Positions 13,301-24,169 of a DNA stretch of 64,000 nucleotides are shown one piece after another. How positions within the stretch are numbered: the stretch's first letter is position 1; each line of letters opens with the position of its first letter. Source of the stretch: Tetragonia tetragonoides (Eukaryota > Streptophyta > Magnoliopsida > Caryophyllales > Aizoaceae); contig CM076153.1 of assembly GCA_038025085.1 (NCBI GenBank), positions 5,239,501-5,303,500 of the forward strand. Direction: 5' to 3'. The notes below the pieces were generated by a model. The model was given only the letters and a program-made list of their open reading frames with translations. It was not told the origin of the DNA and did not search any database. The position numbers were made by a program, and so were the translations under genes.

Positions 13301-16300
13301 GTGGCCTACATAAAAACATGTTAATAAGTTCACTGAACCTGAGACGATTTTGACACAATAACAGCCGCATAACATCAATTTGATAAGCAGATTGACAGCA
13401 AGGTTCTCACTATTCCTTCTGGACAGGTAGCAAAATTCTTAATGGCATCCATTGAAGCAGTAGCCACATGTTCATTACTGCATATTACAGAAGAAAAATA
13501 TAGCATAAGATAAAGCAGTTGAAATTTGTTCAACAAATAAAGTTAGAACCAGAAACATATGCTTTGACTAATTCTAGATTCTTCAGTTCTCTCACTTCAG
13601 ATCATTTATCCAAGTGGTCATACACGTGCTCCACCCTTATTGAATTATCCCAACTGTAACTAGAACTGTCATTCAAGCTTGGGATGGATAGTGCAGTGGC
13701 GCACCTCCTACTTGTCCCTAGCAATGACCAGGGTTCAAGTCTCATTTCCAAACAAAACTAGAATGGTCATTCATGAATTATTCAATTCAAACAAGAACAA
13801 AAGAAAAATACATTTGGCAGTAAATAAAAGATAAGACACAGAAGTTCAACAAATTATTTTCATCCAAACTGCCTCTCCTAAGCAACGATTTTTTTTTTCT
13901 TTTTCTTTATTTTTTGTGTGGGGCAAGGATAGACCTATTGCTCCCGGTCAACCAAGTAACCAACCAACAATCCCATGGGGGAAGGGGAAAATACACCTAA
14001 ACGACTTTAGCGACGCGGGAAAGGCAGAAGGTCCCACAGCCAACAGAGCAGAGAGAGCCTCCAACAGCTTATGATTGTAAATATCCTCCTAGTTAGTTCC
14101 GGTTCATCCTTCGGAACCATATCACATCCCGGATCTGATGAAATAGGATGAATTGAGACGGTAATTTGTAAATACGTAATTATCTTGAATATTTCAGGTC
14201 TTCTGAAAGATTTAGAGGTGGTGCTTCCAACTAAGCTACCACATTGTCCTCTCCTAAGTGAGATGATGTTTAGCATGAAGAATATGGAAAAATCCCATCA
14301 CACCGGACACTGCCAACTTTACTTGAGGACAGCAGTGATAATCCGACGAGCAGCACGAGCTGACTTATCTACTTCACAATTCATTAAGATACCACTATCC
14401 TTATCCTTATCTGAAGAGAGACTAATAGAAAGAGGAAACATTGGGATTGTAGCTGGAGAGACACTGGAAATTCATCAACCAGCAAATATTTATCGAGCTT
14501 TGGAGGGTGAGAGGGAGTCCAGGAGCACAAAGGGCTGCCATAATGAACTACATATCTTCACTGTATTACCCCAAAGAAAAAAGAAACATTACTGTATTTA
14601 CCAACCTCCCCCCCCCCCCCCAAAAAAAAAAAAAAAAACATTCACCCTGGCACAGTAGTGGCAGTAATTGATGTTTCTTTTTCTTTCTTTTTTTCATTTT
14701 TTTTTCCTTTTTTGAGCTCCTAAACTAAATTGTGTATTCTTTCTATAGGAGGGCCAACAATGCACCCAGAACGACAAAATGCCTGTATAAAATGTTAAAC
14801 TCCCTTCCAAAAAAAATACCTAGATGTATAACAGTCCTCCACACTTCCAAGTAACATATCATGTTGTGTTTTCAGAATGAAAGCAAAAGACTTTACTTGT
14901 TTTTTGTAGAAGAAAGCAAAAGACTTGTAAATCTCAGTCATGCAATACTGACTTGGGTCAAGGCAAGTATCCACTTGACAATTAAATGAAAGTACCCTTC
15001 ATTTTGAACTAGTGAAATTATGCAACCTGCATCATATTGTTGTAACATGAATTTTCCTGGGAATGCACCACAGTCCACAACATACTAAAATAAGCTGGTG
15101 GGCTTACCTGTTAACAAGACAACCAAGCAGCAGTGGGTATATATCGTAAGCAATTAATAATTGAGCTTGGAGAGCAGAGTCATCTAAATTCTCAAAAAGG
15201 CAAGAGACCTGCAATACAAAATCAAGGAACACCATTAGTCAAAGCAAAGTGTTCAGTAAACCAATTTAGATTTTAGATAACACAAATCACAAGCAAATAA
15301 GGGAAGAAATAGCCTTTTAGCCTTCTCCATACTTCAACATACTCCTCAGATATAAAATTATGAGAAACAAGTCATCTACACACAAAACAACCACCATCCA
15401 TATGATATCAGAACTTATTTCAAAATGAATACTACCAAACCAGTATCACAGTAAAGAGCAACTAAATATATTATATGTGACCTTCAAAACCATCGAAACT
15501 TACCCCCCCCTTCATTTTGATGTCAAAGTAGCGCGGAAAACAAAACGCAGGATGCATAATCGAATGTTATAACTAGTACCACAAATCAGTGCAAACCAGC
15601 CCATAATGACCAGGAGCTTCCAAACAAATTACACAACATATCAGCTTCCTCAACCATTCCAGTTGACCTTTACCAGTGACGACATACGAAATTGAAATTA
15701 AAATTGAAAACTAATTGCAGTCAATAAACACTCAAACCAAAACTTTAAAGCAAAAATAGTAGTACACATACTGTTTTACAAGCCAGACATTTGACCGCTT
15801 CTGAATCTGCTCGTAGACCAACTTGCAAGAAAGGCTGAAACAAACAAACCACGTTAATAAGTTATACGAAACACTTAACCATAACTACCACACAAATCCA
15901 GGATGTAATCAAATATGAGATAAACAGCGATTCATTCAACATTGAATGAACTTAAAATTTGAAAGACTGAAAATCTAAATAAAGAAAAAGCACAACTATT
16001 GGTAGTTGACAACTAGTTCCTACTTCCTAACAAGTAACATCAGCTGAACAACAGAGCTACACGATTGAATCTCAGCTCACTTCACAGTCATCACCATGGA
16101 ACATATCACAAACAACCATTACGTCTACAACAGTTGGAACCAAATTCATAAGAAATACACCGCAACAGAGGTTGGCTTAAATTCAAGCATAGGAACATTA
16201 TTTTGGAGTCCATCTATTTGTAGATGGAGCATGGCATTGCATTCTCCTTAAAATATACCTATTCAACAAATTACCATTAAACTTAAAACGTATTGAAGCA

Positions 16301-18160
16301 GTAGTTTGCAACTTTACACGGAGGACACACTAGGAGGGTCGCATGTCTGTTTCCGGATTGTTAAAAGAAAAACAGAAACGGACACTAGTCCTGCTTCCAA
16401 GAAAAACAGCAATTCACTATTTCTCTTATCTATAAAAGAAAAATAATAATAATAAAACAGGGATGTATTCTTGTGTCCCCGGAGCAGCGCAGCCCATCTC
16501 TTTTTCGTATAACACAGGCATGCATTCTTAATAGTAATAAAAAGAGGGCTGCGAATAACATGCAGGATAACTAGAACCTCTACTTACTTTCACCCAAGTC
16601 CCAACCACCAATTTATGCTATTTTAAACTCACTGCTCACCCTCCCTTCACATATATAAGATATTAAGATGCAACCGTCTTATTTTAAATTAACAGAACCT
16701 CAAACAGAATGAACCACAGTAAAACCTCTATAAATTAATAATGTCGGGACAACGTAATTTTATTAATTTAGAGAGATATTATTTAATCAATAAATTAATA
16801 ATTTATTAATTTATAGAGAGCTTTCTCAATTTAATGAACCTGCAATATTCTTAATATTTAAAACATATAAAAAGGTGATTTTATTGACTATATAAATGAT
16901 GGTCATGTACAATATGACTAATTAATATATTACATCCCCTCAAAACAAATATACAATGTTCATTGCCGTTGTACTAGTCAAAACTTAATGCAAGTTCGTG
17001 TATGGTATGAAACCACTATATAAGCAACATCAAACATTCCTAATTAGTCAATCCAAATCAAAGACAACCAACCATGGCTTCACATCTAAAAGGCGTCCAA
17101 AAATCAACAATGACATTAGATCAAATACGTAAAGCAGTACATGAGTATAAAAGAATGCAACATCAAAACTTTTGAATGCAGTAAGGATAACTAGAGATGA
17201 AATGCAACTAGATTTAAATTTTAAGGAAAAAAAAAATAACAAAAGAGTCATATTATACTAAGTTGTCCTACTTATATTTCTAATTTTATATAATTATTAA
17301 TTTACAATTTTGATGGGGCCTTAAACTTGTATGAAGATCTTCCGGAAAATTATTATCTTATTATTTTATCGAAATTATTAATTTAGATCCTAGGCCCGAG
17401 TCGGGACCGAGCAAAATTATTATCTTAGAGAGATTATTAATTTATCGAATATTAATTTATAGAGGTTCTACTGCACATTGATTTAATTTAGGCCAAAGAT
17501 GTTAAGTTTGTCAACAAGGGAAGCACCAGTACTAGGTTCAGGTTTCAAATACTGAACACCCTTAATATCCAAGACTCCAAGTTCAGCAAAAACAATTTTT
17601 AGTTCATGCTGCTGCTTTTATCTTGGCATATTAATAGCGCATAAATCATGGCCCAATATGCCGTGAAGCTCTAGCTAGTCTTGTTCTGGACCTGTCATGT
17701 AAGGGAAAATTCTACAGGCACAGGTCCGAAAGAAAGGCAAACTGCGTAGTGCATACATATGGAAAATTAGGATAGCAGTGATAAACTGATAGCACACATA
17801 CCATATATTGTGGAATGAGAGAAGCGCCATATTTTGATTTAAATATTCTTTCTAGACAAGCAACCAGAGCATTCTCCAATCCAGGCACCTCGACTTTGGT
17901 CTGCAAGGCACTGTATATAAAGGGGAGAAAAAGTTAATCCGCCATAATACGGCATTACAGCCCACCATCACAACTCAAGAAAAGGCGTAATCAGAAAGTA
18001 AGAACATAATTGTTTAAAAGTAGACAACCAATGCGACATGAGTTTAGTAGAATGCGAATATAAACACTCAGCCTCGGGTGACCGGTTGAAACGAGATTTA
18101 CTAGCTGCAAACATGTGAGAACTTCGCCCATAGAAAAATTAGACAGCTTTTCAAAAACGG

Positions 18161-18198
<38 letters not shown>

Positions 18199-19209
18199 TT
18201 TAAAGCTATTTTAAAGACATTCTCCTCAAGACTCTGCTAGCTTTTCTGCTAAATATGATTAGTAATGTTCTGAGCTGTTCCTGTTTCTCTGCCAATGAAG
18301 GCTGCTTAAGTTGTTCTACTATTAGTTACCTCCTTCCCAGGTCATCGGGTTTAATTCTTTTGTTTTTGGGGCTGTTTATTTAGGGCTTCAATTCCTTCCC
18401 CCTCATCTTCTCCTTGGACTACCCCTATTAAGATGCAATTGTATTGAAGGTTTGATTAACCATTCTCCTCCTCCTTCACAAAAACCCTATTGTCAGTGAC
18501 TAGCTCCCAGTGAAATTATGCAAATTGACCAATCGACCACTAAGCACTTCCCTCAATACTTGTTAAAAGAATGTTGATTACAATCCAGTTTAAAGAGAGA
18601 TAAGCGTCGAATGCGATTTTGAGAAACTCACACAATTGACATTTCGACCTAAACTCCGTCTTCCCCTCTTCTTATTCATCTTTTCATCAAACTCTAGCTA
18701 AATTTGATCATAAACACACAAAATAAACAATTTGCCTACATTATGCCTATTATTCTGCCAGCTCATTTAATAGGACTAATTTTACAATGCAAAATACTTT
18801 TAAAACAATACACAGATAAACCTTAACGGAACCAACAATCGCATATCATATAAACAAACGAAGCTACAAAAATCATCAAATAGTGAAGCAACAAAGTTTA
18901 GTGTCTAACAACGTGCAAACGTAAAACATCAAAGAAAAATTCAATTACAGACAAAATGGAGAACAAGGATGAACAAGATATTTACTCTATGAGGACTGGA
19001 AGTGGAAAACGCTCGAGAAATTCCTTAACCGATGCTTCATTTTGCACTCCTGCAATCACAAAATTGAAATTTCGTTAGAAAATTATTAAAATTACTCTGA
19101 ATGTATATGAAAAACATGGAAATTAAAGAAGAAATTGACCAGGATAGTTGGCGAAATCAGTAGCTGCTTGAAGTAAATGGTTTGTTTGTGCTGATGAGTT
19201 TTCTTCCAT
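5631..19209 (-). CDS. PSMD5: 26S proteasome non-ATPase regulatory subunit 5-like ARM-repeat protein
   Basis: In animals this ARM/HEAT protein (S5B) is a base-assembly chaperone that binds Rpt subunits; the plant At3g15180 type is less studied. Minus-strand exons: 19209-19140, 19049-18986, 17910-17802, 15834-15772, 15208-15108, 13477-13411, 13305-13234, 12955-12794, 12260-12187, 12027-11930, 10737-10630, 8974-8877, 8399-8262, 7981-7934, 6991-6877, 6280-6180, 5717-5631. All phases join to 1575 nt, 524 aa, close to the family length of about 500-520. Key segments are the N-terminus [40 protein letters not shown], the ARM-like block [17 protein letters not shown] and the C-terminus TITTEQRF. The long introns hold a LINE end, a SINE, a pogo-like MITE and a poly-A run. 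The last exon could instead begin at 5711, because a second in-frame CAG acceptor follows six bases later. No coding lesion was seen. Confidence 0.88.
10277..10305. repeat. (CT)n microsatellite
   Basis: A nearly pure CT run of about 29 bases inside a long intron of the PSMD5-like gene. Confidence 0.9.
10770..10845. repeat. 38-bp tandem duplication
   Basis: Two adjacent copies with a period of 38 bases, each beginning GAAAATCACAGTCCCCTTTT and ending in AAAATAGAGA. They lie just upstream, in transcription order, of a PSMD5-like exon. The copies appear identical, so the duplication is recent. Confidence 0.85.
11200..11555 (+). mobile_element. 5'-truncated LINE 3' end with poly-A tail
   Basis: Reading on the plus strand, 11350-11400 encodes [15 protein letters not shown] followed by a stop. 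This resembles the end of the RNase H-like domain found in plant L1-type LINEs (general pattern ...N..AD.LAK). About 140 bases of non-coding sequence follow, then a pure A run at 11537-11555. It lies inside an intron of the PSMD5-like gene, antisense to it. The 5' limit is uncertain and no target duplication was confirmed. Confidence 0.5.
13675..13756 (+). mobile_element. Short tRNA-derived SINE with target duplication
   Basis: The insert contains an A-box-like TAGTGCAGTGG and a B-box-like GGGTTCAAGTC, spaced as in tRNA-derived SINEs. It is flanked by imperfect direct repeats: about 17 bases ending at 13674 (ACTAGAACTGTCATTCA) and starting at 13757 (ACTAGAATGGTCATTCA), with two mismatches. 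At only about 80 bp it is little more than the tRNA-like head. It sits in a PSMD5-like intron. Confidence 0.6.
16717..17473. mobile_element. Emigrant/Lemi1-like (pogo-type) TIR element
   Basis: Terminal inverted repeats begin CAGTAAAACCTCTATAAATT at the left; the right end, reverse complemented, begins CAGTAGAACCTCTATAAATT. They match over about 24 bases with one mismatch. This terminus is the one I recall for the Arabidopsis Emigrant MITE and its pogo-like partner Lemi1. That family uses TA targets, whereas here both flanks are CA. The 757-bp interior is very AT-rich and has no transposase. It lies in intron 3 of the PSMD5-like gene. Confidence 0.7.
18161..18196. repeat. 36-base poly-A run
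   Basis: A pure A homopolymer in intron 2 of the PSMD5-like gene. It may be the tail of a decayed retroposon on the plus strand, but no body was recognised upstream. Confidence 0.9.
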
Positions 19210-19582
19210 CGCAAGACAGAGAGGAGAGAGAATGAGAATGAGAGAGAGAGAACGTTTTGCCGTTTTGGGTTTATTTTGAACCCTTTGGTCTTGACAGCGT
19301 GAGAACGTTTAGACGGATGGTCAAGGGACAAGCGGACACGTGCTAAGAGGGAAATTGCGATCAGTTCTAAAGTATTCATGGATTTGGGTTGGGTTGGTGG
19401 TGCTTATCTTGTTCAAAGCAAAATGAGCCGCGTGATACTAGATTTTGACAAAAAGTGAAAAGCCCATTCAAGCGTTCAAATGGGCTTCGAAATGTCCAGG
19501 TTATGAGACGATATTCCAAACCACTTGAGCATCTGTTGATTTCTACTTTATGATACGATGCTCCAAATCGCTTGAATATCGG
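19210..19582. promoter_or_regulatory. Likely promoter and leader of PSMD5-like gene
   Basis: Upstream of the minus-strand ATG at 19209. The first 45 bases read as a CT-rich leader on the coding strand, typical of plant 5' UTRs. No clear TATA box was identified. The position is inferred from the gene start. Confidence 0.4.
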
Positions 19583-20693
19583 AACTGCTTAACGTAAATC
19601 TCAAATTACTAAACGCAAATATTTTTGTCCAAATACTTACTAAAATACCCTTTTTACTTTCTTCCCCTAATTTTTTTTCTCTCTCAAATCTCTCTATTAT
19701 GTCTGACTTTGTTCATCCTGAAAACCAAAACTTAATCGACACCGACAATAACTTTGTTAGAGACAAATTATTTGATTCAATTCATGATAATATTCAAGTA
19801 ACAAATTAAATTCGAGTAATTATTTTTATTATTACTAATTGTTAGGGTTTATGGTGATAAGTGACGATTGGTTGGTGGCTAGGTTGTTTCAATGGCTTCC
19901 CGTCATTTGGGTGGGCATCAATCGGTGCGTGGTTGGGATGGTAGTCGGAAGGAGAGATTGTGGGCAGGGGAGGGCTTGCTATCGATGGGGGCGACGCCAT
20001 CTATGGCCTGAGATGGGTGCTTGTGGGCTGTGGCTGGTTTTGATGGAGGCTAAAAGGGTGGGCACTTGATGGTGGACTTGGTGGTGGGTCTTGAAAGGAG
20101 GAGAGAGATAGGAGTTGTGAAGGTGGGTGGTGTGAGTCATCAGTGGGTAGGCATTTCTTGCAATTAGTCGGTCAATTTTCGCCGGAAACCATGTCCCCAC
20201 TGTCATCCCCCTGGCCCACCGTCCACCGCCTCTCTCGCCGTTTGATTCCCCGTTTGATTCGCCGTTCGGGGTTTGTGGGCGATGGGTTCGGGTGGGGGCG
20301 GGCTGACTGGGGGTTTAACAAAGGGGTGAGGCTGCGGGGTGGTTGGATGGGGCTGCGGAGGATCGGCGGCTAACGGGGCTGATGTCGGGTGGTGGGATGG
20401 GGTGGGCTTGCGGGGGTGCTGAGGGTTTAGGTCTTTTAATTGTTCAGTATTAATTTGTTTTTTGATTGCATTTGATTAAAGGGATGATGATGACGAGATG
20501 ATGATGATGAGATTGATGATGAGATGATGATGATGAAGGATGATGGTGATGAATTGTTGATGCTCACAGCAACCACGGTTGAGAGATGGGGGAAAAGATT
20601 GGGTGATGGAAATTAGGGGTATGGTTTATGGGGAGGGTATTTTGGAAAAAATTGATTTACGTTTAGTAATTTGAGATTTACGTTTAGCAATCC
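19583..20693. mobile_element. 1.1-kb TIR element, copy 1 of a two-copy family
   Basis: The left end (TGCTTAACGTAAATCTCAAA) is the inverted match of the right end (GATTTACGTTTAGCA before 20693). The TIRs are about 38 bases and carry the sub-motif TTACTAAACGCAAAT near each end. The same ends flank 29694-30516. The interior is T/C-rich on the left and strongly G-rich from 19920 to 20420, with ATG-type microsatellites at 20484-20550. No transposase was seen, so it is non-autonomous. No target duplication is clear for this copy. Confidence 0.65.
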
Positions 20694-22548
20694 CCTTTTT
20701 GATTTCTATAGATACGGAGTATAAATCATGACATTCAATTAGCTAGAGTCAAATGCTTTACCTAGGTTGTTTATTTTTGAGTGGTTATGACTTATGACTA
20801 TTCATTTATTTGTTTCCTCTCTTATCTAACTATAACTAAGTGAATACCCGTGTGTTGCACGATTCGTGATTACCATAGGGCCAGAGCAAGAGAGAAACTA
20901 TGAAGCTAACATAAGAATGGAGCAGTTACCTTTTTAACCTTTTGCATCAAATACTTTAGCACACTGTCCATGCATATGCAATGAAAATGACACTGGTGAG
21001 GACTGAGGACTGTGGACCAACAGTAATATAATGATCACACATATGACATATACCCATTATCATCATCATGGAATGGAACCATATAGTAGAGACAAATAAC
21101 AACCAAATGTCTCTCATAATTACCACCCTCTTCTCATATAGTCATTTTGCAGAGACAAACTAGTATAGAATAGTACAACTGAAAGTCCAAAACCCAGCTT
21201 TTGGTATTTTGGCTCATTAACTTTCTACCTCCCACAACACAAAATTATTAAGAATTATTCATCATCCAAGATCATAGGGGGAAGGAGGGTCCCCAACAAT
21301 TCTTATAATCATGATGAAGGTCCGAAATATTTTCACCATTTTGGCTAAGGGGCGCGCCATGCCATTCCCTGTGTACCTTATGTTATTTACAAAAAATATA
21401 CAGAGCCCTAATATATGTAACAAAGTCAGATTGCCAGTGCCAAAGTACTCAGTGCACCCAGCTCATTGCGAGTATTATTTTTGGACCACCTTTTTTTACA
21501 TGTATATATAAGCTAGCTAGCAAATAATCCTCATAGTTATGATTATATATGTGTTCGAACTTGTTAGCCTTTTGTCCCCATTATTGCAGAATTCGGATAT
21601 TGGAACAATTATAGGGTGTAAATATTTATAATGATATGACCATGGGGATCGATGAAGGCCATAGGCCTCTCATTATTTCTCTTGGTGTAGGGAACAACAA
21701 CAATATGGATAGTCCTTGACACTTACTAGTTTTTTCATTTTTCTTCAAATGATCTCTATCATTACCTGTTTGCAACGTACAATTTCAAAACGAAAGTAAA
21801 ATATAAAAAAAGAATAACATGAAGTATGTCATGAGGCTCAAGAAATTGAGCCTTTGGCTAAGGGTTTGGTCAAATTAATAGGTGTTCATTTTAATTCAAT
21901 AATATTCAAATTTAGTGGCATAAAGCTCTCGCTCTGTTCCATATAAATCTGAAAAACGGATCGAGGTCGGGTCGGGTTAATTTAGGTTCGGGTTATTGAC
22001 GGGTCGGGTTGATATTAGGTCAAAAAATTTGGGTCAGTATGAGGTTCTGTTTTAAGTTACCCAACGAGTTTGACAAATGTTAACTCACAACTTTCGAGTT
22101 TGGGTCGGGAGTCGGATCAGGTCATTTCAATTTCAAGTCAAAACAGGTCGGTCATTTCAGGATCGAGTCGGCCATCAGATCGATCAGGTCAGTTTTTGCC
22201 AGCTCTAGTTCCATATCATTATTCCGTTTAGTGGTGTTTATTGTTTAGTTCAATTCAATTTTTAGTGTTGTCCACTTTTGTCATTTCAATTCCACACTTT
22301 GTAGTAATAGATAAGAACCCACCCTAACTACACTTGCATAGAAATAACAGTACTAATAAAAAAACAGCTTCATAAGAAAATATAATCACGAACCAATTTC
22401 CCCCCACCTAGTATATATAGTAGCACAAGGACAATGAAGGGAGGAAAGAAAAATGTAGGAGTACCAAACTGATAAGGCCAACTACTACATATATAGAGAA
22501 GAGAAGCCTTACTTTGTCCATCCCCGAAAATAAGCTGACAAAGAAAAG

Positions 22549-22550
<2 letters not shown>
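20694..22550. other. Intergenic, no gene seen
   Basis: AT-rich sequence without recognisable coding regions. From about 21950 to 22200 it holds degenerate reiterations of GGGTCGGGTT-like units, a low-complexity pattern. Nothing else could be assigned. Confidence 0.45.
21955..22200. repeat. Degenerate GGTCGGGTT-type minisatellite
   Basis: Repeated variants of GGTCGGGTT, GGGTCAG and ATCAGGTCAG occur over about 250 bases. The units are irregular, so this is a decayed simple repeat rather than a clean tandem array. Confidence 0.5.

Positions 22551-22552
<2 letters not shown>

Positions 22553-22590
<38 letters not shown>
22553..22590. repeat. (GA)n microsatellite
   Basis: A pure AG/GA run of about 38 bases in intergenic DNA. 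Confidence 0.9.
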
Positions 22591-22593
<3 letters not shown>

Positions 22594-23739
22594 GGCAGTT
22601 GAGAGGATCAGAAGTGAGAGAAATGGAGGGTGCCCTCAATAAATATGTCTCTTCCCTCAAGTAGGCTAAAGCAAAAGAGACTAGTCTAGCTAGCACTTCA
22701 ATAGTCCTGTCAAACAAGAGTTGCACCATGTGCAAGTAACTGCCTCCTCCCCTTAGCTTCTTGCTTTATATTGCCCATTACACATCCCATGCTCTACATA
22801 TATACACACGCACGTACCTATTTTTTCACTTAACAGTTAACCCTACCCTATATATATATATATGCCTCTCGATCTTCATACGTTTGTTCATCAAAACTGA
22901 GAGCTATCTGGCTAGCACGCTAGGGAATTTTCACACGGTAAAATTAGCATGCATCTATATGTAAATTCGCCACAAGTTCACCAACTTAAATTCCCCAATA
23001 TTCTCAATTATTAATAGTAAAGTTATATAATACTGATCTGAGATCTCCTCAATTTTTACTTTTTAGCATACCAAAATTTTATTTGTAGTAGTTAATTGAT
23101 GTTGAAATTGGATGGTGGTGTTTTGTTGTTATTGTAAAGAAATGTGGTACGTATGTCCTGGCCTACAATAAAATTTGAGGAGTATTTGAAATAAGATATT
23201 AACCAATCAATAATGCTAATAGCAAAATACCAAATAAATTTCCAACAACATTTGATTTGGCAATTCTCACTAATAATTTATACTCCGTGTAAAGGCAGAT
23301 TGCAGAATATCCACCTAAATTAAAAAAAAAATGTAGTACTCATTATCAGATAACGCCTAGCTTCTTTTTAAATGTGTCTTCTTCCTTAATTCATTGCAAT
23401 TAATTATGCCAAATTAAAATGTTATGTTGTGATATGTGGAAATGAAAATATATTAAATGTGTCATGACCAACATTCAGCATGTTGCAGCTGCTGGTAGAC
23501 TGGTAGTACTTATTAGTATTTCAACTGCTGGTACTTCCTGGTTTCATATTGACCTTGTACAATTTGTCCCCATCACTAACTCACTATTTTTACATAAATT
23601 ACTCTATGTATATTATTACTAATATAAATTTCATTTTCAGAAACAAATCAAAATATAATTTTTTTTTTGGTTTACAACCTAGTTTACTACTGGATCACTA
23701 CTTTTACACATTATAGTCATGATCTTGTGATGAGTATGG

Positions 23740-23876
23740 CCTAGTTTTCTTTTGATTTCACTAAACAACCAATGGTTGGACTTATTAAGATTATTCAGGA
23801 GGTGTTAAAACCTCTGGTTGATATCTTTCTAGTTAATAAAAGCCTAAATTCTCAATTAAAAAAAAAAAAAAAAAAA
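23740..23876 (+). mobile_element. Possible retroposon 3' end with poly-A
   Basis: Sequence containing AATAAAAGCC and ending in a run of about 18 A at 23857-23874. It looks like the 3' end of a 5'-truncated LINE-type insertion. No coding remnant or target duplication was recognised, so the call rests on the tail alone. Confidence 0.3.
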
Positions 23877-24169
23877 GAAAAGGTCACAAATTCTCCAACA
23901 TAAAGAAGGCATGAAGCCACTGGTGAAGCACAGTGGAGGGAGAGAAAATGATGATAAAAGACAACACATGAAAAAGATTAAGATCTCCATCACTCCATGT
24001 AGGAAAATGGTAGTGATACATCAAATGTATCATACATTGTTTTTCATTAATGTGTTGTCAAGCTTCTATTGGCTGACAATAAATGTAATAAAAAATAAAG
24101 GAAAAATGTTTTCACTCAAATTTCATTTGAAATTCAAAACATTTGGGTTCAAAATTCAAAGTGTAACAT

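Noticed and set aside
14185..14658. 157-codon plus-strand open frame
   Set aside because: Intronic, ends in homopolymer C and A tracts, no recognisable domain. Judged chance.
21311..21511. Possible small gene in the intergenic region
   Set aside because: Only 66 codons, no similarity or promoter evidence.
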